From Pseudomonas khorasanensis (GTDB lineage: Bacteria; Pseudomonadota; Gammaproteobacteria; Pseudomonadales; Pseudomonadaceae), in the NCBI RefSeq assembly GCF_014268505.2, contig NZ_JABWQP020000014.1:1-64000 (forward strand): DNA of 64,000 nucleotides. The letters are read 5' to 3'. Positions 37,101 to 42,010 of this stretch are shown piece after piece (the stretch's first letter is position 1; the number at the start of each line of letters is the position of its first letter). Under the pieces are notes generated by a model. The model was not told where the DNA came from and did not search any database. It saw only the letters and a list, made by a program, of their open reading frames with translations. The position numbers and the translations under genes were made by a program.

Positions 37101-38161
37101 TTTTGCGCCAATGTCTGATCGTCCACGCGCAACGCTGGAATGCCCCTGCCGCGCGGCGTGCCGGCGACAAACAGAGTGGCTTCGGCCAGACCGTACGAGG
37201 CCATGAAGCTGTTTTCGCTGAAGCCGCACGCGGCGAATTTCCCGGCGAAGCGCTCGAGGGTGTCGAGTCGGATCGGCTCCGAACCGGAATAGGCCACGCG
37301 CCAACGGCTCAGGTCGAGCCGCTCAAGGGCCGAATCGCTGACCCGCTCGCTGCACAAGCGGTAGGCGAAATCCGGCCCGCCACTGATGGTGCCGCCGTAT
37401 TGGCTGATCGCTTCGAGCCAGCGCAATGGCCGACCGAGGAAGTACGCCGGTGACATCAGAATGCAGGGCACGCCGCTGAAAATCGGCTGCAACAGACCGC
37501 CGATCAAACCCATGTCGTGGTACAGCGGCAACCAGCTGACGATAACGTCATCCGGGTTCACATCGATGCCAAAACCGTGACGGATCAGCATTTCGTTGGC
37601 GACTAGATTGCCGTGACTGACTTGCACGCCCTTGGGCAACGCGGTGGAGCCAGAGGTGTATTGCAAAAAGGCGATGTGTTCGGACGGCAGGTTCGGTTCA
37701 ACCCAGCGTTCAGCCAGTGCGCTGTCGAGGGTGTCGACACACAACAGCGGCGGCGCGCCCTCGATGTGCTGCAAGGCATCGCGCAGATCGGCGCTGGTCA
37801 ATAACAGCCGTGGCTCGGCGTCGGCGATGATCGATAGCAAACGCTCCTGATGATGACGACGCGCGGACTCCGGCGGATAGGCCGGCACCGCGATCACGCC
37901 GGCGTACAGGCAACCGAAGAACGCCGCGACGTAATCGGCGCCGCTGGGAAACAGCAGCACCGCGCGCTCGCCGAACCCGGCTTCGGCCTGCAACGCAGCG
38001 GCGATGGTACGCGCGCGTTGATCCAGTTCGCGATAGCTGAGCACCACAGCCTGCTCTTGGTTTTCGGCGAGAAAACGCAGGGCCACCCGGTCCGGCGTCA
38101 GGGCCGCGCGACGCTTGAGGGCATGGACCAGGGTGCTGGGGAGTTCGAACGCGTCGGTCAT
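25163..38161 (-). CDS. pvdL: PvdL: pyoverdine chromophore nonribosomal peptide synthetase
   Basis: A 4332-aa synthetase laid out as acyl-CoA ligase-T-C-A-T-C-A-T-E-C-A-T, like PvdL of P. aeruginosa (4342 aa). Approximate motif positions: FLLGGNS 605; C1 HHIIADG 800; A1 YTSGSTG 1274; T2 GGHSLL 1664; C2 HHIVTEG 1860; A2 2338; T3 GGDSI 2737; E HHLVVDG 2916; C3 HHILIDA 3390; A3 3874; T4 4267. It loads a fatty acid, then Glu, D-Tyr and Dab; there is no thioesterase, as the chain passes to PvdI. My specificity readings: A1 DVWHFGRIN, A2 DAEGIGAVM, A3 DIWELTADD (Dab). Start MTDAFELP follows AGGAAACCTC. Confidence 0.97.
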   Translation of the reverse strand: MTDAFELPSTLVHALKRRAALTPDRVALRFLAENQEQAVVLSYRELDQRARTIAAALQAEAGFGERAVLLFPSGADYVAAFFGCLYAGVIAVPAYPPESARRHHQERLLSIIADAEPRLLLTSADLRDALQHIEGAPPLLCVDTLDSALAERWVEPNLPSEHIAFLQYTSGSTALPKGVQVSHGNLVANEMLIRHGFGIDVNPDDVIVSWLPLYHDMGLIGGLLQPIFSGVPCILMSPAYFLGRPLRWLEAISQYGGTISGGPDFAYRLCSERVSDSALERLDLSRWRVAYSGSEPIRLDTLERFAGKFAACGFSENSFMASYGLAEATLFVAGTPRGRGIPALRVDDQTLAQNRAEPGDGCSIMSCGISQPEHAVLIVGPNSLEELTANAVGEVWAAGPSIAQGYWRNPEASAKTFVQHAGRTWLRTGDLGFVRDGELFITGRLKDMLIVRGHNLYPQDIEQTVEREVEVVRKGRVAAFAVNQQGEEGIGIAAEISRSVQKILPPEALIKAIRQAVAEAYQEAPSVVVLLNPGALPKTSSGKLQRSACRHRLADGSLDSYAVFPSTIPEPRDAADSISELETLIGQIWAEQLDVKHVAADDHFFLLGGNSIAATQVIARIREALGVELSLRLLFEAPTLSAFAAAVAQQQQDGGSAQGAITALSRSEPMPQSLAQNRLWMTWQLDPHSRAYNIPGGLRLRGELDGQALRESFQQLIERHESLRTRFFERDGVALQQVLAATRFDLQFIDISDLSALEREARAEQIREDEAHTRFDLEKGPLLRVTLVRLDDEDHQLLVTMHHIIADGWSLNILIDEFSRLYAAATQGSTATLAPLPTQYADYGSWQRQWLAQGEGERQLAYWKAQLGEEHPTLELATDHPRSARQKHSAARHSVRLSAKLSEAIRQTSHAHDATPFMLLLAAFQSLLHRYSGQRDIRIGVPNANRPRLETQGLIGFFINTQVLRARIDSRGPFAELLTQTRHAALGAQANQDLPFEQLLEAFPQAREQGLFQIMFNHQQRDLSALKRLPGLLAEELPWHSREAKFDLQLHSEEDRNGRLTLSFDYASELFDAPTIERLAEHFSNLLREVCEQPQQAIGDLPLMSAGEHDQQHQWSVAPCAPAQQWLPELLNEQARKTPQRTALVWDGGSLDFAELHAQSNRLAHYLRDKGVGPDVCVAIAAERSAQLLIGLLAILKAGGAYVPLDPDYPADRLAYMLSDSGVELLLTQTELLERLPASDGVSVIAMDTLHLEKWPSHAPGLHLHGDNLAYVIYTSGSTGQPKGVGNTHGALAERLQWMQNTYGLDETDVLMQKAPISFDVSVWECFWPLITGARLLIAAPGEHRDPHRIAQLVREYGVTTLHFVPPLLTLFIDEPLSAECTSLRRVFSGGEALPAELRNRVLAQLPAVQLHNRYGPTETAINVTHWHCSTADGERSPMGRPLGNVICRILDADLNPVPAGVPGELCISGIGLARGYLRRPSLTAERFVADPLGEQGARLYRTGDRARWSAEGVIEYLGRLDQQVKLRGLRVEPEEIEARLLAQAGVAQAVVLVRETAGGAQLIGYFTTTDADEKADEQIARLKTALAAELPPYMVPAQLLRLDAMPLSPSGKLDRRALPEPQWQVREHVEPVTELEQHIAAIWREVLSLTQVGLRDDFFALGGHSLLATQIISRTRQACDVELPLRTLFEHSELGDFAEQIRLIQASGRTNEQPPIARVDRSQAVPLSYSQQRMWFFWQMEPDSPAYNVGGMARLRGVLHVEHFEAALQALILRHETLRTTFPSVDGVARQQVHAETGVRMGWNDFSRFSAELREEKVQQLADEEAHQPFDLETGPLLRACLVKTAEHEHYFVLTLHHIVTEGWAMDIFARELSALYEAFVDDRDSPLQPLPVQYLDYSVWQRQWLESGERQRQLDYWTAQLGREHPLLELPGDRPRPPVQSHQGELFRFDLDDELAERVRAFNAQNGLTLFMTMTAALATLLYRYSGQTDLRIGAPVANRIRPESEGLIGAFLNTQVLRCQLDGQMSVGELFEQVRHTVIEGQSHQDLPFDHLVEALQPPRSAAYNPLFQVMCNVQRWEFQQSRTLAGMTVEYLANDARATKFDLNLEVTDLDHRLGCCLTYSTDLFDEPTIARMARHWRNLLEALIADPQQRLSELPLLEKPEQQQLLDSLGVEPGEHRLDQCIQHLFAEQALARKDAPALTFAGQTLSYAELDARANRLAWVLRERGVGPQVRVGLALERSLEMVIGLLAILKAGGAYVPLDPEYPLDRLHYMIEDSRIGLLLSDRTMFQALGELPPDVARWCLEDDSAALADYPTGELPFISLPQHQAYLIYTSGSTGKPKGVVVSHGEIAMHCQAVIERFGMRPDDCELHFYSINFDAATERLLVPLLSGAQVVLRAQGQWDAEEICGLIRTHRINVLGFTPSYGSQLAQFLATQNEILSVRMIITGGEALTGEHLQRIRAAFQPAQFFNAYGPTETVVMPLASLAPEVLEEGAGSVPIGSVIGARVAYILDADLALVPQGATGELFVGGAGLAQGYHDRRGITAERFIVDPFAADGGRMYRTGDLVRQRADGLVEYLGRIDHQVKIRGFRIELGEIETRLLDHDSVREAVVLALDAPSGKQLVGYLVTEVAEHSEAQQAELREALKIHLKAQLPDYMVPTHLMLLASMPLTANGKLDRRALPAPDPELNRQDYVAPSNELEQTLAQIWCQVLNVAQVGLNDNFFELGGDSILSIQVVSRARQQGIHFSPRDLFQHQTVQTLAAVASRTQQVTAEQGLVRGESRLTPIQHWFFDTEIPERQHWNQALLLEPTKTLEPQRLAQALRAVIEQHDALRLRFTQTDDAWQATHQTLTDEDVLWQSSVDSMDRCEALFADAQRSLHLQSGPLLRAVLVDCAEGRQRLFIAIHHLVVDGVSWRVLLDDLQTAYRQLDAVQTLELPAKTSAFKDWAARLHAYAGSESLREELSWWQAQLAGPSADLPCENPHGGGQNRHAQTVSVRLDAERTRQLLQQAPSAYRTQVNDLLLTALARVLCRWSGQPSALIQLEGHGRETLFDEIDLTRTVGWFTSAYPLRLTPHNIEEAAGQGASIKAIKEQLRAVPHKGLGYGVLRYLADDGCCQSMAALPKAPITFNYLGQFDQSFGSDALFRPLQEPTGAAHDPQAPLPNELSVDSQVYGGELLLRWTFSAERYTAQAINDLADAYLLELQSLIGHCLQDGAGGLTPSDFPLAKLTQAQLDALPVPVAHIEDVYPLTPMQEGMLLHTLLEPGTGLYYMQDRYRINSELDPERFALAWQAVVARHEALRASFCWNVGEDMLQIIHTPGRTPIEYLDWSAIAETEQEPKLQALLKSEREAGFDLLNQAPFHLRLIKVGAARYWFMMSNHHILIDAWCRSLLMNDFFEIYTALGEGRDAQLPVPPRYRDYIGWLQRQSLAEARQWWRQNLQGFERTTPIPSDRPFLREHAGESGGMIVGDRYTRLNVEDGARLRELAQAHQLTVNTFAQAAWALVLRRMSGDRDVLFGVTVAGRPVEMPEMQRTVGLFINSIALRVKMPEDDQRSSVRQWLSGLLDSNMQLREYEYLPLVNIQEQSELPKGQPLFDSLFVFENAPVEVSVLDRALSLNATSDSGRTHTNFPLTAVCYPGDDLGLHLSYDQRYFDESTVERMLGEFKRLLLALVDGFHGDMADLPLLGDKERDFLLHGCNQSSHDYPLEQSYVALFEAQVEQHPQRIAASCLDQQLSYAAINHNANRLGHALVAAGVRMDQPVALLAERNLDLLGMIIGSFKAGAGYLPLDPGLPSQRLSRIIDLSRTPLLVCTAACRDQAQTLLEAFGCSNRPRLLVWEDVQASATATHNLGIHSGPDNLAYVIYTSGSTGLPKGVMVEQRGMLNNQLSKRPYLDLSETDVIAQTASQSFDISVWQFLAAPLFGARVDIVPNTIAHDPQGLLTHVQEQGITVLESVPSLIQGMLASERLSLDGLRWMLPTGEAMPPELAHQWLLRYPHIGLVNAYGPAECSDDVAFFRVDLASTRGTYLPIGTPTDNNALYLVDGALELVPLGAVGELCVAGMGVGRGYVSDPLRTAPVFVPNPFGAPGERLYRTGDLARRRSDGVLEYVGRVDHQVKIRGYRIELGGIEARLHEQPEVRDGAVGVQEGANGKHLVGYLVAAESSLDPSERLERIKQRLRAELPEYMVPLHWLWLEQMPLNANGKLDRKALPALEIGQLQSEDYLAPRNELEQTLADIWAEVLKVDRVGVRDNFFELGGHSLLATQIASRVQKALQRNVPLRAMFECSTVEELAGYIEGLTASDITEEKVDRLNDLMAELEGL

Positions 38162-38313
38162 GAGGTTTCCTGCCTGAATTCGGCTTGCAAGTGGAATCGG
38201 GTTGCTGCGTGACGCCCGTTCAAAGGCGTGCAGGGCGCGGTCTGTGTCGACCACGCAGGCATCGGAATGCGGTCTGGCCGGGGGTCAACACCCGGAACCA
38301 TTCACCAATGAGA

Positions 38314-38337
38314 ACGGATGATGTCTTGAAATAATTA
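38314..38337 (-). promoter_or_regulatory. PvdS box for pvdL (one mismatch)
   Basis: The minus strand reads TAATT (38337-38333), 16 bases, CGT (38316-38314), one mismatch from TAAAT-N16-CGT. It implies a leader of roughly 145 bases before the pvdL ATG. Together with the pvdS promoter it accounts for the 369-bp pvdL-pvdS gap. Confidence 0.75.
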
Positions 38338-38430
38338 GTCAGCAGGCTCGACGTCCAGCGGGGCCAGGGTGCGGCGGCGTGTCGCAGTTCGCAAAACACA
38401 TCGCCTTACAGCACTACTTCTCTTTCTCAT

Positions 38431-38459
38431 TTGACAATCATTATCATTCAACATAATTT
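38431..38459 (+). promoter_or_regulatory. Fur-controlled sigma-70 promoter of pvdS
   Basis: TTGACA (38431-38436) and TAATTT (38454-38459) are spaced by 17 bases. A Fur box of NATNAT hexamers, ACAATCATTATCATTC (38434-38449), fills the spacer, so Fe-Fur would occlude RNA polymerase. Confidence 0.88.
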
Positions 38460-38530
38460 GTCGCTCGATGTGTAGGACGGCCCCGTCCCCCAGGCCCTCC
38501 CACTAACCTATTGGCAGCAAGGTGATTTCC

Positions 38531-39085
38531 ATGACGGAACAAGTATCCACAAGCAGGTGCGATTCACCGCTACTTCAGGCATTCGTCGACAATCGACTGA
38601 TTTTGGTCAAGATTGCAGCCCGCATTACCGGCTGCCGATCCCGTGCCGAAGATGTGGTTCAGGACGCGTTTTTCCGACTGCAATCGGCGCCGCCGATCAC
38701 GTCGTCGATCAAGGCTCAGCTGAGCTACCTGTTCCAGATCGTGCGCAACCTGGCCATCGATCATTACCGAAAGCAGGCGCTGGAACAGAAATACTCAGGC
38801 CCGGAAGAGGAAGGCTTGAACGTGGTGATTCAAGGCGCTTCGCCGGAAACCTCGCACATCAATTTTTCGACCCTGGAACACATAGCCGATGCGCTGACCG
38901 AACTGCCCAGCCGCACCCGCTATGCCTTCGAGATGTACCGTTTGCACGGCGTGCCGCAAAAAGACATCGCCAAGGAACTGGGCGTATCGCCGACCCTTGT
39001 CAACTTCATGATTCGTGACGCGCTGGTGCACTGCCGCAAGGTCTCGGGCAGTCGTCGGGATGTGGTGATCGCAGGTCGTCGCTAA
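38531..39085 (+). CDS. pvdS: PvdS: iron-starvation ECF sigma factor
   Basis: A 184-aa ECF sigma factor of the iron-starvation group. Region 2 is visible (RAEDVVQDAFFRLQS, LSYLFQIVRNLAIDHYRK), as is region 4 (LPSRTRYAFEMYRLHGVPQKD..., ELGVSPTLVNFMIRDALVHC). It directs transcription of pyoverdine genes from TAAAT-N16-CGT promoters, four of which lie in this window. It is divergent from pvdL. The ATG at 38531 was preferred to a GTG three codons earlier. Confidence 0.95.
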   Translation: MTEQVSTSRCDSPLLQAFVDNRLILVKIAARITGCRSRAEDVVQDAFFRLQSAPPITSSIKAQLSYLFQIVRNLAIDHYRKQALEQKYSGPEEEGLNVVIQGASPETSHINFSTLEHIADALTELPSRTRYAFEMYRLHGVPQKDIAKELGVSPTLVNFMIRDALVHCRKVSGSRRDVVIAGRR

Positions 39086-39101
39086 GATTTTGTCTCCAGC
39101 C

Positions 39102-39172
39102 ATTCGCGAGCAGGCTCGCTCCCACATCGGCCGGTGAACACCGCCCCTGTGGGAGCGAGCCTGCTCGCGAAA
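39102..39172. repeat. REPIN after pvdS
   Basis: Inverted REP arms at 39102-39125 and 39149-39172, same core, between the convergent pvdS and acetylase genes; it may also work as a transcript-end hairpin. Confidence 0.95.
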
Positions 39173-39210
39173 ACGGCCTCGGATTCAACGCAATTGCGAG
39201 GCCGAACACA

Positions 39211-40224
39211 TCAGGCCAACGGGCACCGATCAAAAAACCGCTCCCGCCCCAGAATCATCAGCGCTGCACGCTTGTGCGGAAAGTCGAATTCCTTCTCGCA
39301 ATGGAAGCACTGGTTCTGCATATGGCCGATCATCTTTGCGTTATCGGCACGCGGTTCGGCAACCACGCGTTGGGTGCGCGGATCATCGAGAAACAGGTAA
39401 TGCACCAGCGCCGATAACCAGCTCGCCACCTTGTGCGGGCCGCGATGATTTTCCTCGCCGACCAACATGTGAATGCCGCGATCGTAATCATCGGCATCGT
39501 AGAACGGCGCGATGCGATCTTCCTTGGCCCAGTAAGCTTCGAAATAGGCAAACGGCTGATCGTCGAAACAGCCGATCAGGGTCAGCGTGTGCGGGTCGGC
39601 GTCGAGCTTGCGCAAATATTCGCGGTGCTGCTCAAGGCTGCCCTCCTCCTGCCAGAAGCTCGCCACGCGCGGACTGTTTTGCCAGCGATTGAAGCGCGGC
39701 AGATCCTTTTCAATTTCCAGGGCACGCAAGGAAATCCATGCGCCGAGGCGCGCATCGAATCGCCGATAGACTTCGCCGCGCGGTTTCACCGGGCGCAGCG
39801 GGTGGCGCTTGCCCTGGCTGATGACCATCTGTTGCGGATAAGTGTCGCTCAACGAAGCGCCAAGCCACGGCTGTGGCAATTGCCAGAACAGTGTGCGCTC
39901 GCACCGGTATTCGCCAGCCACCTCGGTGTTCACCAGCAAACCGCTGAGCAACGCCTCGGTGGGCGGCTGGTCGAGTTGCCAGGTCAATTGTTGGCATGCC
40001 GGGTCGCGGGCGAACAGCCAATAACAGGCCGCCCACAACGCTTGACCGGGCGGCAACGCAAAACGTTCATCGAGCTGGATCGGGCCTTTGGCGTCGCGGT
40101 CCAGGCGCAGCCGAATCAACGGCTGTCCGTCCAGGCTCAGGCTCAGACGGCTTTCACTGGCATCAGCGATCAATTGACTGCCCGAGGGCAGAGCGAGGGC
40201 GGTCAGGTTATTCAGATTGGACAT
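39211..40224 (-). CDS. pvdYII: Putative N5-hydroxyornithine acetylase (PvdYII-like, IucB/AlcB fold)
   Basis: A 337-aa siderophore-type GNAT: the C-terminal half has the IucB/AlcB pattern with FAYFEAYWAKEDRIAPFYDADDYDRG in outline, GIHMLVGEENHRGPHK and RTQRVVAEPRADNAKM. Such enzymes acetylate N5-hydroxyornithine for pyoverdines that carry acetyl-hydroxyornithine. A perfect PvdS box about 40 bases upstream and pvdS next door support a pyoverdine role. The alternative is an acetylase of another hydroxamate siderophore; the symbol is by analogy with pvdYII. Confidence 0.75.
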   Translation of the reverse strand: MSNLNNLTALALPSGSQLIADASESRLSLSLDGQPLIRLRLDRDAKGPIQLDERFALPPGQALWAACYWLFARDPACQQLTWQLDQPPTEALLSGLLVNTEVAGEYRCERTLFWQLPQPWLGASLSDTYPQQMVISQGKRHPLRPVKPRGEVYRRFDARLGAWISLRALEIEKDLPRFNRWQNSPRVASFWQEEGSLEQHREYLRKLDADPHTLTLIGCFDDQPFAYFEAYWAKEDRIAPFYDADDYDRGIHMLVGEENHRGPHKVASWLSALVHYLFLDDPRTQRVVAEPRADNAKMIGHMQNQCFHCEKEFDFPHKRAALMILGRERFFDRCPLA

Positions 40225-40264
40225 GGGTCGGGCTCACGATAATCGTCGACAGTTCAACGAAGTG

Positions 40265-40288
40265 ACGTGAGCGGCGAGGGGAAATTTA
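40265..40288 (-). promoter_or_regulatory. PvdS box for the acetylase gene
   Basis: The minus strand reads TAAAT (40288-40284), 16 bases, CGT (40267-40265), a perfect match placed about 40 bases from the ATG. It lies in the short gap after the SBP gene. Confidence 0.88.
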
Positions 40289-40310
40289 AGCGCGGCTAGA
40301 AAACAGCGTC

Positions 40311-41150
40311 TCAGTGATGATGCACCGGCACCACCGCAATCCTGTAGGGCTCGAATATCTTCAGCAACTCGCCATTGTCGCGCAGACCCTGCAACAGCGC
40401 GCCGAAGGCTTCGCCGCTGATCGGAGCGCTCGGCCGCAGAATCGCGTAATGGTGGTAGATCTGATCCGTACGCTGCGAAGCCAACAATTGGTCGCGGACC
40501 TTTTCGTTGCGCAGCAGGTAATCGAACAGGTAGGAACGCGTCACCAGCGCAATGTCGGCGCGCCCGCGCAGCACCATCAGCAGGTTGCTGTCGTGGGAAT
40601 AGGTCAGCGTGGCGTTGAAATTGTGTGCGAGAAATTTAGGGTCGGCGTTGAAGTTGGCGAATTCGTAGTGATAGCCACTGAACAGCGCCAGCCGTTTATG
40701 GGTAAGGTCGGCGAAATAGCCCTGCTGGCGACCGTCCTCGCGTTGCGCGACGAAGATCTCGGCATCTTCCAGCCCCATATCCACCGCATGGTGTGGGATA
40801 TCTTTCCAGCCCCAATCAGGGTTTTCGAAGATCGCCATGTCGATGCGGCCCTGCTTGAAATCACCGAAGCGGCGCGGAATCGACGTCGGCACGAGGACGA
40901 ACTGATACTCGCTCTGCGAGCGGTTCAAGACCTCGACCAACTGCGGCAACAGCCCGGTGTCGGCGCCGTTTTCGGGGCGAATCGTATAGGGCGGAAAATG
41001 CGCCGCGCCGACCCGGACCAATTGCGCTGACTGAGCGGGCAATACCCATAACGCAGCCCACGCTGCGAGCATCAGCCCGGCAGCTGTCCGAATTGGCGAA
41101 GACTTCAAAACACCCCACTCCCCGAAAAAAATAGCGATCAATGCATTCAA
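40311..41150 (-). CDS. Periplasmic solute-binding protein, family 3
   Basis: A protein of up to 279 aa resembling ABC amino-acid binding proteins (SBP_bac_3), with AAHFPPYTIRPENG at the start of the mature region and RIDMAIFENPDWGW in the middle. A signal peptide (AAGLMLAAWAALWVLPAQSA) lies about 20 residues in, so the real start may be a TTG at about 41111 that follows GGAG rather than the ATG at 41150. No permease or ATPase genes are nearby, so it may be an orphan binding protein. Confidence 0.7.
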   Translation of the reverse strand: MNALIAIFFGEWGVLKSSPIRTAAGLMLAAWAALWVLPAQSAQLVRVGAAHFPPYTIRPENGADTGLLPQLVEVLNRSQSEYQFVLVPTSIPRRFGDFKQGRIDMAIFENPDWGWKDIPHHAVDMGLEDAEIFVAQREDGRQQGYFADLTHKRLALFSGYHYEFANFNADPKFLAHNFNATLTYSHDSNLLMVLRGRADIALVTRSYLFDYLLRNEKVRDQLLASQRTDQIYHHYAILRPSAPISGEAFGALLQGLRDNGELLKIFEPYRIAVVPVHHH

Positions 41151-41202
41151 GCTAGGCGGTTTCGCCGAGTTAGCCAGTATCCCCGGCCGGACAAACAGTC
41201 AT

Positions 41203-41826
41203 TCAGCGCGCTTCGAGGACCAGAATCAGCGCTTCATCGGCCAACTGATCAAGGCTCAAACTGCCGCCGGCACGGAACCAGGTGGTGGTCCAGGACAGTG
41301 CGCCGGTCAGGAAACGTCGAGTAATGAAAACGTCGCCGCGAATATAGCCGGCGTCCTTGGCCTCGCCCAGAACCTGCAACCAGATGTCTTCATAAACGTC
41401 ACGCAGAGCAAGGACCTTGGCCTGGCCGTCTTCGGACAGTGAGCGCCATTCGTAAACCAGCACCGCCATCGCCTCGCCGCTGCCGCCCATGATCGACTGC
41501 AATTCGCAGCGGATCAGCGCCAGAACCCTTTCGCGCACATCGCCGGCTTCAGCCAGGGCTGCCCGCATCAAGGCGGTGTTGTAGCGGATGGTTTCCTCCA
41601 TCACCGCGCGAAGGATTTCGTCCTTGCTTTTGAAGTGATGAAAAATACTGCCCGACTGAATGCCCACTGCACTGGCCAGGTCACGCACTGTGGTGCGCTC
41701 ATAGCCTTTGTTGCGAAACAGGTGAGCCGCCACTTGCAGCAATTTGCCACGGGCGCTGTCCGGGTCGGTCAACCGGCCCTCTTCGACCAGTTCGCGCATG
41801 ACCCGCAGGGCTTTTTGCTCGTCCAC
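41203..41826 (-). CDS. atuR: AtuR: TetR repressor of acyclic terpene utilisation
   Basis: A 207-aa TetR regulator with helix-turn-helix in TTVRDLASAVGIQSGSIFHHF and a C-terminal ligand domain. It is divergent from atuA, as in P. aeruginosa (PA2885), where AtuR represses the atu genes and binds two inverted repeats in the atuR-atuA gap. Two such repeats are present here. Confidence 0.9.
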   Translation of the reverse strand: MDEQKALRVMRELVEEGRLTDPDSARGKLLQVAAHLFRNKGYERTTVRDLASAVGIQSGSIFHHFKSKDEILRAVMEETIRYNTALMRAALAEAGDVRERVLALIRCELQSIMGGSGEAMAVLVYEWRSLSEDGQAKVLALRDVYEDIWLQVLGEAKDAGYIRGDVFITRRFLTGALSWTTTWFRAGGSLSLDQLADEALILVLEAR

Positions 41827-41904
41827 CCGTTCTCTCCTACAGTCGATCAGTGTGTTGCCCCCTGTAACCGCCGGGTTGCGCGCAATTTAAGCTTCGCGCG
41901 GGAG

Positions 41905-41920
41905 CCAAGCAAGCGCTTGG
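41905..41920. promoter_or_regulatory. AtuR operator 1
   Basis: CCAAGCAAGCGCTTGG, an inverted repeat in the atuR-atuA gap. It is the exact reverse complement of operator 2 at 41949-41964, with centres 44 bp apart. Confidence 0.85.
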
Positions 41921-41948
41921 GCAGAAGAATGTTTCGACGGTTTACAAA

Positions 41949-41964
41949 CCAAGCGCTTGCTTGG
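41949..41964. promoter_or_regulatory. AtuR operator 2
   Basis: CCAAGCGCTTGCTTGG, reverse complement of operator 1. It lies about 47 bases upstream of the atuA ATG. Confidence 0.85.
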
Positions 41965-42010
41965 TAGCCTCCAGACACTTCTGTCGCAGGTCGCTGAGTC
42001 GGAGATAAAA

